Position numbers and translations under genes: made by a program | Shown here: in pieces, positions 36,035 through 50,850 of the stretch | How positions within the stretch are numbered: the stretch's first letter is position 1 | How the letters are laid out: each line of letters begins with the position of its first letter | Source: Escarpia spicata | Lineage: Eukaryota > Annelida > Polychaeta > Sabellida > Siboglinidae | Direction of reading: 5' to 3' | Length of the DNA stretch: 64,000 nucleotides | Assembly (NCBI GenBank): GCA_963995525.1 | Contig: OZ023212.1 | Span: forward strand, 14,910,434 to 14,974,433 | Notes under the pieces: model-generated | What the model saw: only the letters and a program-made list of their open reading frames with translations | Told to the model about the DNA's origin: nothing | Database searches by the model: none

Positions 36035-38932
36035 CTATGTGTATCCCGCCCGTCTGAGGTATGTGTCGATTTTATTTTTAAACATATTCATGCTACTAGC
36101 ACCCACACAATCAGCAGGTAATCTGTTCCATTCATTTACAGTCCTTTGTGAAAATGAAAACTTTCTTATATCCAATCTACTCTGCTCCTTTGCTAATGCA
36201 AGATCATGTCCTCTAGTCCTTCTATCTTTCTTAACTGAGAAAAACATATTTCTATCAATATTTTCATAACCCTTCAATATTTTAAACACTTCTATCTGAT
36301 CTCCTCTCAATCTCCTGGTCTCTAGTGTTGTTAAACCGCATTTTTTTAGGCGTATTTCATGACTAAGATCCCTCAGATTTGGTATCATTTTAGTTGCTCT
36401 CCTCTGCACTCTTTCTAGCATATCTATGTCCTTCCTGCGATATGGCCTCCATGCTTGAATACAATATTCTAAATGAGGCCTAACTATTGTTTTGTACAGC
36501 GGTATTATTAGCTCTTTTTCCTTATACGTTATGTTTCGTCTAATTAATCCAAGGATTTTATTTCCCTTTGAAGCTGCAATTCCGCACTGCTCTGAAATCT
36601 TCATATCAGCACTAACGGTTAACCCTAAGTCCTTTTCTTTTACAGTAGTACTTAGTACAGTACCCCCCATTGTATATTCTACCTCTTCGTTCCCATGTCC
36701 TATGTGGAGGCATTTACATTTCCCAAAATTGAACATCATTTGCCACTTTTCAGACCATTTGATCAACCTGTCAAGATCATCTTGTAAATGCTGTCTATCT
36801 CCATCACTTTTAATCCTTCTAAACACTTTTGTATCATCCGCAAATTTCAACACCTTGCTTGTTATTTCATCATCCAAATCGTTGATGTATATTAAGAATA
36901 ATATAGGACCTAATACTGATCCCTGTGGTACCCCACTCAATACCGATTTCCAGTTTGAAGCCTCCCCATCAACTACTACACGTTGTCTTCTGTCAATCAG
37001 CCATTGTTCTATCCAGTTTATTAAACCATTTCCTATGCCATGGGCCTTTAGTTTAAGCAGTAATCTATGATGTGGTACTTTGTCAAAAGCTTTTTGAAAA
37101 TCTAAGTAGACGATATCTACTGGTGATCCCTCATCTACTCACTTAGTGATGTCTTCCAAAAAACATAACATATTTGTTAAGCATGACCTCGCTTTAAAAA
37201 AACCATGTTGAGATGGGTTTATCAAGTTTTGTTTAACAAGAAAATCCACCATGTGATCTTTAATTAGTCTTTCTAATAATTTACAAATCACTGATGTTAA
37301 ACTCACTGGTCTATAGTTCTCTGACTTGTTTCTCGAACCTTTTTTGAATAACGGTATAATGTTTGCTTCTTTCCATTCTAAAGGAACCACTCCCTCTTCT
37401 AATGACAAGTTGAAAACTGTTGCGAGTGGTATGCTAATTTGTTCTACAATTTCCAATAGTAGTTTGGGTGGAATACCATCCACTCCAGGTGATTTATTAT
37501 CCTTCATAGCCCTTATTTTCTTAGCTACCATTTTCGGGGTTACAATTAATTGTCCTAAATAGTCTGAATCTGCCCCCTTGAACTTAGCCTCTGGTATTGG
37601 CAGTGAACTAATATCTTCCCTGGTAAACACTGAACTAAAGTACTCATTCAGGTCTTCTGCCATTATGAATCCCTCTGATATTATATTTCCAGCACTATCT
37701 TCTAGAGGACCGACCTTATCTTGAACTTTCTGTTTGCTTCGAACATACGCATAAAAACTCTTGCTGTCATGTTTTATGTTACTAGCTAATTGTTGTTCAT
37801 AGCTTCTCTTTGAATTTCTAATTTCAGCTGTAGCTTGGTTAAGTGCTTCTTTATAATTGTTGTAGTCTTCATCATTTCCAGTACATCTATATGACTTCCA
37901 CATCATTTGTTTATACTTAATTTTTCTAATGGCTTCTTTCGATAAGTGTTTCTTTTTGGACCGTTTTCCTTGTTTTTTGAAGGGTAAAAATTTATCGATT
38001 ATGCACTTAATTTCACTCTTTAATATATTCCAGCATTCTGTTGCCGACTTATTTTTCAGTGTCTTATTCCAGTCTATCTTTGCTAAATATTTCCTCATGT
38101 CCTTATACCTTCCTTTGTGGAAATTTCTCCTATACTGCTTTTTGCTATTCCTTTCTGATTTTACTTTGATGGTAAAATGTATCTGGTTGTGATCGCTACT
38201 CCCCAGTGGCTCACATATCTTGACATTGTCAACTAATTCATTCTGTGAGGACAAAACTATGTCTAACACATTCTCACCCCTGGTTGGTTCTAGCACATGT
38301 TGAGAAAGGAATGTGTATTGAACTAAAACTAAAAACTTGTGGTCCTCTCTCCCCATACTCTGTAGAGATTTCCATTGTATATGCCCATGGTTAAAATCCC
38401 CCATAATAATACAGTCCCGTTTGCTTACTTCCCTTATAGCGTTTTGTATTTTTTCATTCTCTTCTATGCTTATGTTTGGACTTCGATAAACTAACCCAAC
38501 TGTTAACGTTGAGTTTCCTGTAACTATGTTACACCAAACAGCTTCTTCGCAATCTGCTTCTCTTTCTAATTTTATTTCATAAGCCTGAATAGATTCTTTA
38601 ATATATAAAATAACTCCACCTCCCTTTCTTCCTATTCTATCTTTTCTAAACATTACATATCCTGTCAGTCCCAATTCAGCATCTGATATATCGGTGGTGG
38701 TCCAGGATTCGGTTATACCTATTATATGAGGGGCAATATCTTCTACCATAATGTTTAGTTCATTTCTTTTGTTTACTATACTCCTTGCATTTAAACAAAC
38801 ACATTTATATCCAGCTTCAGAAGAGTTTTCCAGACTGTTATTTGTTGATTTATTTGTGCTGTCTTTATCTATGCCTCCATTTTCAGGCTTTTCTGTGAGT
38901 CCCCCCTGCGAATCTAGTTTAAACAGATGCAA
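36035..38932 (-). pseudogene. CR1 ORF2: AP endonuclease + reverse transcriptase, one stop
   Basis: A continuous minus-strand frame of 965 codons, broken only by a TGA at 37138-37140 (context LEDITK-stop-VDEGSP). The AP-like endonuclease is N-terminal: LNARSIVNK (Asn), ITESW (Glu), GLVYRSPN, IMGDFNHG (Asp/Asn) and SSDHNQIHF (Asp-His) are all intact, so the nicking site looks complete. The reverse transcriptase follows: ENYRPVSLTSVICKLLE, NPSQHGFFKARSCLTNML, then after the stop VYLDFQKAFDKVPHHRLLLK, GVPQGSVLGPILFLIYINDL, the catalytic KFADDTKVF and KEKDLGLTVSADMKI. The C-terminus is VNEWNRLPADCVG with a Lys-rich end. It makes cDNA at a nicked target (target-primed reverse transcription). The first in-frame ATG comes only after the LNARS motif, so a conventional start would delete part of the endonuclease (see the slippery site). 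The stop truncates the RT before its active site, so this copy is dead for ORF2 unless the stop is read through. Confidence 0.93.
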
Positions 38933-40134
38933 CCTGTCCCACTGTCAACAGATTGCAGCAGATTCTCTGAGAAAACTGCTGCCCCCTTTCCACTAAGATG
39001 GAGGCCATCTCTCATGTACATACCTTCCCTCCCAACAAAGTATCCCCATAAATATGTGAATCCCACCCCCTCTTCTTCACACATCTGCTCAGCTAGTGCA
39101 TTGATCGCCATCCTCTTGTAGTTTCTATACGTTGCCCCCCTTCCTCCCATTACTGGCAAAATTCCTGACAAAATAACCTGTTCGACTCTCGTCTTCTTTA
39201 GCTTCCTCACTAACTGTCTATACTTCTGTACTATCGCAGTTGTTCCCTCCCTGTCTGCATTATTTGTTCCTACATGTACCAGTATAGACCCCCCTTTGCC
39301 ATGTCCCAATACCTTCTCTACCCTGTCAGTTACATGTTCAATCCTAGCCCCCGGTAAACAAACAACGATGTCCTTTCCCTCGCTCAGTGTCTTGTCCGTC
39401 TTTCTCATAATGGAGTCACCCATAAACACCCTCTCTTTCCTCATTGTCCCCTCAATCACTGCCTTAGAATAGCTCCTTCTTCGGTTTGCATCTGTCTGGT
39501 TGTTGTCTTTCCCCCCTGCCGTCTTCTCTCCTGTCACATTCTCTTCCGATCCATTCTTTCCTGTCGCTTTTTCTCTTGTCACATTTCCTCCTGTCAGCGT
39601 CCCTTTTATCGACTTCTCTTCTATCACATTTGCTCTCACTTCCCTTCGTCCCTTCTTCTTTGGTCCCGTCTCATTTTCCTCTCTCCTCTCCCGTTCCATC
39701 TTCCCTCCCTCCTTCTCTACAGTCACTTTCTTCCCTGTCACCTTCACGCTTGTCACGTTTTCTGTTGTCGATTTTCCAATTTCTTCCCCTCCAATCACCT
39801 TCTCTCCTCTCAATCTCCTTTCCTCAGTTTTCTTGCCACTGCTATTCTCCTTCAGTCTTGCAGTATCCTCACCTCTCTCCCTGTCATCTCTCTCCATTCG
39901 ACCTGCCTCCTTGCTAATTTCCATCTCCATTCCCTTCACAATATCTGTCAACCTAACTATCTCCTTCTGCAAACACTCCACCTTCCAACATCCAATGCAC
40001 TGAAAGGTGAATCCTTCCTCCATGGTTTCTGCCCATGACTTTCCACACCCGGACGATGCAAAATCTACCCAGCTGTGGCAGTGATCGCACACCAAGTGTC
40101 GCTTTGCCTTGACTTGCCGCTTGCAAGGCGCCAT
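38914..40134 (-). CDS. CR1 ORF1: zinc finger, coiled region, SGNH esterase
   Basis: Intact 406-aa frame starting ATG (40132-40134) and ending TAG (38914-38916). N-terminal Cys/His finger: CDHCHSW, GCGKSW and CIGCW (residues ~15-52). A Lys/Glu-rich helical segment follows (LQKEIVRLTDIVKGMEMEIS), then a long charged low-complexity region with repeated words NVTGEKTAGGK / KVTGKKVTVEKEGGK (residues ~100-215). The C-terminal ~170 residues are an SGNH/GDSL esterase domain: VFMGDSIM (nucleophile Ser), HVGTNN (oxyanion Asn) and DGLHLSGKG (Asp-His). All catalytic blocks are present. In CR1 elements the ORF1 product is thought to bind the element RNA and bring it to the target or a membrane; the esterase substrate is unknown. 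ORF2 overlaps its last codons in the -1 frame. Confidence 0.92.
   Translation of the reverse strand: MAPCKRQVKAKRHLVCDHCHSWVDFASSGCGKSWAETMEEGFTFQCIGCWKVECLQKEIVRLTDIVKGMEMEISKEAGRMERDDRERGEDTARLKENSSGKKTEERRLRGEKVIGGEEIGKSTTENVTSVKVTGKKVTVEKEGGKMERERREENETGPKKKGRREVRANVIEEKSIKGTLTGGNVTREKATGKNGSEENVTGEKTAGGKDNNQTDANRRRSYSKAVIEGTMRKERVFMGDSIMRKTDKTLSEGKDIVVCLPGARIEHVTDRVEKVLGHGKGGSILVHVGTNNADREGTTAIVQKYRQLVRKLKKTRVEQVILSGILPVMGGRGATYRNYKRMAINALAEQMCEEEGVGFTYLWGYFVGREGMYMRDGLHLSGKGAAVFSENLLQSVDSGTGCICLN
38917..38923 (-). promoter_or_regulatory. Putative -1 ribosomal frameshift site U UUA AAC
   Basis: The last ORF1 codons read TGT TTA AAC TAG on the minus strand. The heptamer T TTA AAC is in the exact X XXY YYZ phase of a canonical -1 slippery site. 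Slippage re-pairs to TTT AAA and continues CTA GAT TCG, which is precisely the ORF2 frame (LFKLDSQGG). The ORF2 frame has a stop (TGA) about 25 bases upstream and no ATG before its endonuclease motifs, so fusion by frameshift explains its expression. Downstream stimulators are not obvious; a GC-rich CAGGGGGGACTC and a small GCCT...AGGC hairpin follow within 45 bases. Confidence 0.65.
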
Positions 40135-40390
40135 ATCCCGATCAGAATTTATTTAATAACTTAACTAACTTAGTCTTTATAAAGACTGTTTCCTGTGTAC
40201 TACAGCACACTTTAGGTTACAAATTTCAATTACACAGCCGACTATTTATCCTAACACGAATGCTAACATCACCGGTAGTGACCTAATTTAAATACAATCA
40301 ATTACGTTATGTTAGGCTGCTTTATTTATTTAGGTTACGCCGCCCGACTATCGCCCTTGCTTAATTTTAACAACAATGAGCATGGTCTCC

Positions 40391-44058
<3,668 letters not shown>

Positions 44059-44060
44059 CA

Positions 44061-44114
44061 AAACAAAAGTCTTGTATATATATATATATATATATATATA
44101 TAAGACTTTTGTTT
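44061..44114. repeat. Perfect 13-bp inverted repeat around (TA)n
   Basis: The left arm AAACAAAAGTCTT (44061-44073) and right arm AAGACTTTTGTTT (44102-44114) are exact reverse complements. The intervening 28 bases are essentially (TA)n and so self-complementary. The whole 54 bp can extrude as one cruciform. Confidence 0.85.
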
Positions 44115-45279
44115 CGCTGTAGGATTGGTTTAGCTATTGTCCTTTTATTTATTGCAACGGACTTAATTGTGATGCAGTTTGAGAAGATTCTGTAAATACC
44201 AATCACTAAGATATAACGTTCCACCTGCATAGACAACGCCACCATATTGTGTCCTAGTTTGGCTTATTAAAGGTCGTTGCTCAATATTATTATTTTGTCT
44301 GTCTCGTGTCAGTGCCAAGTCTCAATCGCAACAGATTAATATACTCATATATCCACCGTGACGTTTTGTTTGTACAAACTGATTACTATTATTATTTTTG
44401 TTTAGGTGAAATCAACAGACGAACCATAAAATGCATTAGTCTCGGCCAGATCTTTTAAACATTCGAACGAGAAATTACAAAAGCGGCCACGATCTACACA
44501 CTGTAACTGTAGCTGTTCCCGCTTTTGCCAGTTGTCCGACTTAGCGACGGAAGTCAATTCTTTACAAGATTTCAATAAACCTAGGCCTATACGCCCTGTT
44601 AGTGCTTATAATCACAACGACTGCACGCGTAGCTTAGATTGTTCACACAACATGGATTTAGTCAATTCAGCAGCATTTGAGCACCCCGGAAATTTAGAGT
44701 TTTAAGTCAGCAGTGTGGTTAAGGACACATTTGATATATTCCACGATTTGTGTCGCTTTACCAGCGAATCGATTTAGCCTCCTGCGGCACAACGCTAGCT
44801 CAGTAGCGACATCTACCGTACAACGACGCGTGTTCATTTTGCGTCTGCGGTTTCATTAATATTTTTTTCTCACAGCGACAACTGTATTTTGTGATAAATC
44901 ACATATATGTTTAGTATTGGAGTGCTATATGTGATCTTCCTGGGTCCTTGCAAATTTTAATCGTTGTATATTTTAATGCGTTGGTGTACGGATACATGTA
45001 TAGATAAAGAAACGATAGCGCTTACTAATATAATTATACCTAGGGGCCTACCCTCTAGATTGAAATTTTTATTTTTGACTTGTTTTGTAATTATTTATCA
45101 ATCAGTAGAAATCCAGATTACGTTGTTCGTTGGTTAGCACTGTATAGGATTCACATTCCAATCGAGAGCCGTCGTCTACCAGACTACTAAACATACTTCC
45201 ACCATCAAACACAACCTGCTCGTGTGGTGTTTACAAACACGAACTCACTAACGATGTTTATATTTGTAGTGAATTCGTT
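44115..45279. other. Spacer without recognisable gene
   Basis: AT-rich and non-repetitive, with no motif recognised. Confidence 0.45.
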
Positions 45280-45522
45280 TTAAATCGGGATAAGACCATA
45301 ATCCTCTACAGATGTCACAAATGCGTACTGCAGGCCTTGTGTGGGATATCCGGACAATGGGGCATTGGCGACATCAAAGTGGATTATTCTGCACACGAAA
45401 TACGATTCATGAGAAACTGACATAGTCAATGGCAGGTGGCCTTTTACCAGGATCCATGGTCTAGGTGAAAGTGAACTCGCCAATTTAGAAGCAGACGGTC
45501 GACCTGGAAAAGAAATTAACAC
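45280..45522 (-). CDS. Candidate terminal exon, unknown protein
   Basis: On the minus strand a strong splice acceptor (TTAATTTCTTTTCCAG, about 45525-45510) opens into a frame of about 74 codons ending TAA at 45280-45282. Its composition looks protein-like (RPWILVKGHLPLTMS, YFVCRIIHFDVANAPLSGYP, FVTSVEDYGLIPI) and is not repeat-derived. I do not recognise the family. No other exon of the same gene was found in the window, and no clear AATAAA follows the stop within the next ~250 bases. It could be a real last exon of a gene whose other exons lie to the right, or a chance frame behind a chance acceptor. Confidence 0.25.
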   Translation of the reverse strand: MLISFPGRPSASKLASSLSPRPWILVKGHLPLTMSVSHESYFVCRIIHFDVANAPLSGYPTQGLQYAFVTSVEDYGLIPI

Positions 45523-46079
45523 CTCTGTGCAGCAGAAGTGTTAATTTACACTTCTGCGTTCACATTGCCAATACGCTACGACATCAACAACATCAGAATG
45601 CCAGAAATATCGCAGCCGGTATTTGAGGCAGATGTTTTATTGCAAATATTCACAATAGAGTTAGCATTCTGCCGGGAACAACCAGCTGTGACATGGTCAT
45701 AAACACCCAGCCACTAGCTACTGATCCAGGGGCAGCTCAGGGGGTCTCCAGACCGACATTGCCCTAGTCTGGGGGCACACATGCCGGTACGCGTACACAT
45801 GGTGCGGCTCGGCCGTTCCGTTTCAGCCCAAGCCCAGCCAGAAACTAGAAGTTATAATCCAAAAACCGGCACTGGGCCATACAATTACCTCATGCCCGTT
45901 CCCACCCAGGCAAGCAAGCTAATATTTAGGTAAATAAATAGTCCAACGAACTAGGAGGTTAAGAGAGAGATCTTTAAGGTTTAGCAGAATAAGTATGTCG
46001 GGGAACGTGTAATAACGGAGGTGAAATTAGTGAATCCTCTAGTCATGTCATATTATTGGAAGGGGGCATGCCCAAGTAC

Positions 46080-46082
<3 letters not shown>
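45523..46082. other. Spacer without recognisable gene
   Basis: Unassigned sequence between the candidate exon and a CA microsatellite. Confidence 0.4.

Positions 46083-46169
<87 letters not shown>
46083..46169. repeat. (CA)n microsatellite, ~87 bp
   Basis: About 43 perfect CA units directly upstream of a truncated LINE, possibly at its 5' insertion boundary. Confidence 0.97.
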
Positions 46170-46174
<5 letters not shown>

Positions 46175-46179
46175 TGTAT

Positions 46180-46668
46180 ATATATCTGGAATGCGTTGCC
46201 GGAAGATTTACGACTGATACAGTGCATAGACACATTTAAAGCTCGTCTTAAAACACACTATTTTAAACTCGCTTTTAATGTTAGCCATCATAATTTTATA
46301 CTTTAGTCGTCATACCACATATTTATTTTTTATCTGACATTTTAATTGAAACTAATAATGTATTACTGTAGTTACTTATTAATTAACTCATATCTATATA
46401 TTTATAATATATTTATCTCGCAATTTACTATATAGTTGTTTTATATAGTTATGTATTTATATATATACTTATTTTTACTACGTATGATATATAATATAAT
46501 TTACATCAATATTATCTTTGATTTAATTTCTCTAGTTCAGTTTTGTATTTATATGTTTTACTTGTATTATTATTATTATTATATTTATTTCTTATAATTT
46601 CTAACGACTATTGTCAACACTACTGAACAGAGGTCTACTTTGGATTTTAGTGTATAAATAAAGTTATT

Positions 46669-46714
<46 letters not shown>
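46180..46714 (+). mobile_element. 5'-truncated L2-type LINE 3' end
   Basis: Coding end WNALPEDLRLIQCIDTFKAR, then LKTHYFKLAFNV, with a TAG stop at about 46305. This is the conserved C-terminal WNxLPxxLR...FKxxLKTHLFxLAF signature of L2/CR1-like polymerases. An AT-rich 3'UTR of ~340 bp follows and ends in GTATAAATAAAG and (TTA)n, then (TA)n. Only the last ~40 codons are present, so it is a dead-on-arrival insertion. It is intact from the truncation to the tail and probably younger than the L2 relic at 3285-4870. Confidence 0.8.
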
Positions 46715-46719
<5 letters not shown>

Positions 46720-46889
46720 ATATGAGTACACATTTTATGTGAAATATCTCTTAAAATTATATTATAGGACATTCCAGTGGTGATAAAAGATTAAACTGCA
46801 TTCCAACATATAAACACTATAGTTGCAGGCGTAATGCAATGCAGAGTTTCAATTAGCAACTACTATACAACATTAAACAGAATCTACAG

Positions 46890-47281
46890 GAGCAGTGTGA
46901 TGTAGATTCTGCGACATGTAGCAGAGTGTTGGAAGATAGAACAAATGGAAGATAGAACAAACTGATGGACGAAGGCTCAATACATTCCAAAATAGATGTT
47001 TGCGTCGAATTCTACGTATATTCTGCCCAAAAACAATTTCAAATGAAAGACTGTATGAACACGCAGAACTAAGTAGGGTAACGGACATTATCAATGCTAG
47101 ACGATGGAGTTGTATTGGCCATATCCTTAGATTCGAGAATACAAATGACTGTCATGTAGCGATGAACTGGACAGCTGTGGGGAAGAGACCGATCGGAAGA
47201 CCAAAAGAGACGTGGCGACGAGTGGTGGAGAAAGAACGAGATGCGATTTGTTTTTGTAGTATACTTTATGATACAGTTTGA
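46890..47281 (+). mobile_element. LINE C-terminal fragment (IGH...GRP type)
   Basis: Plus-strand frame DGRRLNTFQNRCLRRILRIF, then ISNERLYEHAELSRV, then RRWSCIGHILRFENTND and VGKRPIGRPKETWRRVVEKE (about 46960-47245). The C-terminal pattern RRW-x-x-IGH-x-LR ... GRP-x-x-TWRR is common in RTE/R1/jockey-like LINE polymerases. The RT catalytic core is missing; it is a truncated but uninterrupted segment of about 90 codons. Confidence 0.8.
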
Positions 47282-48313
47282 TTAGATTCAGGTCCACACT
47301 TAACGTGTTCAGGCACAAAACTGAAATGTTCAGTTTTCAGTTCAGACCCTGCCCAGGTTCATGCAATGTAAATTCAGGGTCAACATGCGCCGAGAAGCCT
47401 ACGGGAAAGCTGCTACAATCAGGACCATGAGCCGTGAGATATATCACCAAGAACATCGAGGACACGAAATGCACGTACACAGAGAGACAGGCATGCATCA
47501 ACGCATAGACACACACGTATACCAAACTGCACTGTCCGTCAAGGCAACTTTCGTCATCGTATAATTTGAAAATACCATGTTGTTATTTTGTTGATCCGTG
47601 AAGTTTCTACTCATTAGTAACGAAACACACGTACACACACGCACACGTACATATGTACACGCACGCACGCACGCTCGTTCGCATGCACAGACACACATAC
47701 ACACACACACACACACACCTGTGTTGAGTGAATTATCATTACGGCGACCACCCGACCTCTCCAGCTACACATAGAACCTGATCGGTCGACTGCGTTCCTT
47801 TGAAGCAGTAGCAGAGCTCCCGGACCTCTCCGGGCGATTCGGGCCTTGTTAGCGATCAAAGAGGATGCGGAAAGGCGAGAAAGAAAGGAGTTAGTAGGAT
47901 TGGCCAACTCACAACGTGTTTCGTAAGTATCGATGGCCCACTCTTTCCATTGTTTGTGTGTTCATATGATAGCAATTTTGCACGAACGTGTCTACACTGA
48001 AAATACTTTTCAGAAAAATGTCGTACATTCGATCAACTGACCGATACGGTACGTCTTATATAACAGCGAGTTCTAAAATAGTCGAATGTGTCCGGGATTG
48101 AAAGTTTGAAAGGTCACAAGGACAGCATGTCGTGCTAAGTAACGTAAGCTTACGCGTACGTTTGTCTATACTTGTCTCTATGTTCAACTGTATTCTACCT
48201 ATCTATATGTAGGTGTGTAAGTTTGCACGTATGAATGTGTAAGCGTAATGTATGTACATATATCCGTATGTACGTCCGATACCCAGATAATCAGTCGATC
48301 GTTCGTTTGTTCG
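47282..48313. other. Spacer with small CA/CG repeat
   Basis: No gene was recognised. A degenerate (CACG/CA)n microsatellite lies at 47625-47720. A minus-strand frame (47614-47907) has a Ser/Arg/Leu-rich non-repeat part but no recognisable motif. Confidence 0.4.
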
Positions 48314-48506
<193 letters not shown>

Positions 48507-48605
48507 AATGTCACTATGCCTATATGTCCGTATATAGGCATGTGTGTCCGTCCGGCTCTTTTTCTGTCTATCTATATATATGTATATATGTCTGTATGTC
48601 TGTAA

Positions 48606-48726
<121 letters not shown>

Positions 48727-48800
48727 GCTGTCTGGCTTTATGTACATCTTAACTCGGTCTAATGAGAACGCAGGTTATTCTCCTCAGTTCAGACACACAT

Positions 48801-49000
48801 NNNNNNNNNNNNNNNNNNNNNNNNNNNNNNNNNNNNNNNNNNNNNNNNNNNNNNNNNNNNNNNNNNNNNNNNNNNNNNNNNNNNNNNNNNNNNNNNNNNN
48901 NNNNNNNNNNNNNNNNNNNNNNNNNNNNNNNNNNNNNNNNNNNNNNNNNNNNNNNNNNNNNNNNNNNNNNNNNNNNNNNNNNNNNNNNNNNNNNNNNNNN
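48801..49000. other. Assembly gap (200 N)
   Basis: Exactly 200 N, so a placeholder of nominal length. The long tetranucleotide arrays just upstream are the likely cause. Any frame drawn across it is meaningless. Confidence 1.
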
Positions 49001-49668
49001 ATCTCGCATTTCGTAAGAAGGGAAGAGGAGCATTTCCATATAATTTCCAGTAAAAGCGCTTCTACTGTATATCAGTCAAAATATCATGTTTACTTTGTAA
49101 ATGAACGGGAATGTAAACTTACGTCTGCTAATTATGTCCACAACCTGATCCAGCAACTGTCTGATTCCTGCGCATATTCGTTTCTACACAGATATGGAAT
49201 TTTCGACGATTATTCACGAAAGTAACGGAAATGTCAATAATAATAAACAAATTATGATTAAATTATTTTAAAACACTTACGTTAAAATATATAGAGAGGC
49301 GGATAACTTATATATTTTTTGTCAAAATTTGACTCGAATCGGTCAAAAATTAACACAATAATTTGTCTGATGATTTCAACGAATTTAATCAACATTTTGT
49401 ACAAAAGAGTTTCACAGTCGAAATCGATTGATGTGATTTTTTTCCGAACTCAATTTCAAATGAGATGAACGAAGATCAATCCAAGTTAGACAATACAGCC
49501 ATGTACCTTTCATAAAGGACAAACGTCAGACGACGTTTTCGAGGACATTTAACGCGCTGGTTAAGAATCATAACTGCCCAACATATTTGTCATATTTTTC
49601 AGACCCGATACGAATCAATTTCAATCTTTTTGGTTTATTAAAAAAATAGGTTATCCTTTTTGGATATA
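49001..49668. other. Spacer without recognisable gene
   Basis: AT-rich. It ends with the TA (49667-49668) that is the left target duplication of the pogo/Tigger-like element. Confidence 0.5.
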
Positions 49669-50848
49669 CAGTCGCGCCTCGTTATAACGCGGTAGTCGGG
49701 GGTCCACGAAATGAATCCGCGTTATAAACGTGGCGCGTTCCCATATCTGCTGTCAGGGGCGCTACGACGACGATCGACACCGCTGCTGCACGAAGAACGC
49801 CATCGAAGCCAACCAAAGTGTGCACGTCGCGCAGTCTATGAAGCTTATTAAACTGCCAGCCAATGTCAATGTGTATTCTGTTTAAATGTCGTACACTTTT
49901 GGACAATGTTTGAACTGAATAAAATTCATTAATTGTGTACCGTTTTTAAATAAACAATGGACCAACAAGCCACGGTCAACTGAACGATAATATGGTACCG
50001 CTGACGTAAGATCTAAAATAATGACCTGGCACTCAGCAGCCGAATACGCAAATGATTGAGAAACGCTGTGTTAGAGTTTATTAAGGATTTAAAGCTATAA
50101 GTACTTTCACAATTGGCTTAACTTCGTCTTTCAATCAAAATACCAATTTAGAAAGCACATTTACCGTGCAGAACAATATTATGATTCACCAATTCATATG
50201 CGGTTGACGAATTAATATTTTGGCGCACCAGTACAGGCAGTAGCTTTGCGTTCATCGCAGCGAAAAGCTGATATTTGTTACGCAATGTTAGCTTACTGAT
50301 CTTGTCTACTAAGCTGTATTAAAAACGTAGTTAACCCATTCTTAAGCAAGGCGTATTTGTGAATTTCAATTGCACATTACAAGCCGCCCGGCGCCGAAAC
50401 CAGGCGAACTGGCGATCCGCGGAAGCCATGAGCATGCCATGACTAGCAGATTGGAAACGATTCGTTTGTTGTCGGCGCAAAACAAACAATACATCGCTCC
50501 ACATTTACTGTTCCTAAAGTTAAAACTGAATATAATTATAGTCAACGAAACTTTGATAGCATTGGCAGTGCAGAATAAACAACGGCAACGTAGTGACGCG
50601 CCTCGCACTTGATTCGTTGCAGTTGTACGTCAACGTTAAATTTATTGTCCGCCAACTAATCTTTGAATATACACATGCCGTGGACAAAGACGGGGATAAC
50701 TTCACACAAAACAATTGACAGTTATTACCGTGTTAATATAGTTTGTCATAGCGCCCATGTTCCCCCTGGCGGCAGAAATTCGGGGTCCACGACCGACCGC
50801 GTTATAACCGAATCCGCGTTATAACGGGGCGCGTTAGAGGCGCGACTG
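49669..50848. mobile_element. Pogo/Tigger-like non-autonomous transposon, TA TSD
   Basis: The left end is CAGTCGCGCCTCGTTATAAC (49669 onward). The right end, read on the other strand, begins CAGTCGCGCCTC (50848 inward) and continues with CGTTATAACGCGG motifs. It is flanked on both sides by TA (49667-49668 and 50849-50850). CAGT...CCTCG...ATAAC termini and a TA duplication are the Tc1/mariner-pogo (Tigger) pattern. The 1180 bp hold no transposase. Subterminal GTCCACGA...CCGCGTTATAA words repeat in inverted form at both ends. The central ~1 kb (about 49728-50755) recurs at 58880-59903. Confidence 0.9.
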
Positions 50849-50850
50849 TA

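Larger units (their letters stand above)
35926..40390 (-). mobile_element. Near full-length CR1-type LINE
   Basis: A two-ORF non-LTR retrotransposon on the minus strand. From 5' to 3' it has a leader (about 40390-40135), ORF1 (40134-38914), ORF2 (about 38932-36035), a short 3'UTR and a tail of about three copies of the 10-mer TTGTTAAATC (35926-35958). ORF1 carries an N-terminal Cys/His finger and an SGNH esterase domain; ORF2 carries an APE-type endonuclease and a reverse transcriptase. That architecture is characteristic of the CR1 clade. Only one nonsense codon is visible in about 4.1 kb of coding sequence, so the insertion is young relative to the other LINEs in the window. The exact 5' end is not defined, and no target duplication was found (CR1 elements often lack one). 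Confidence 0.9.
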
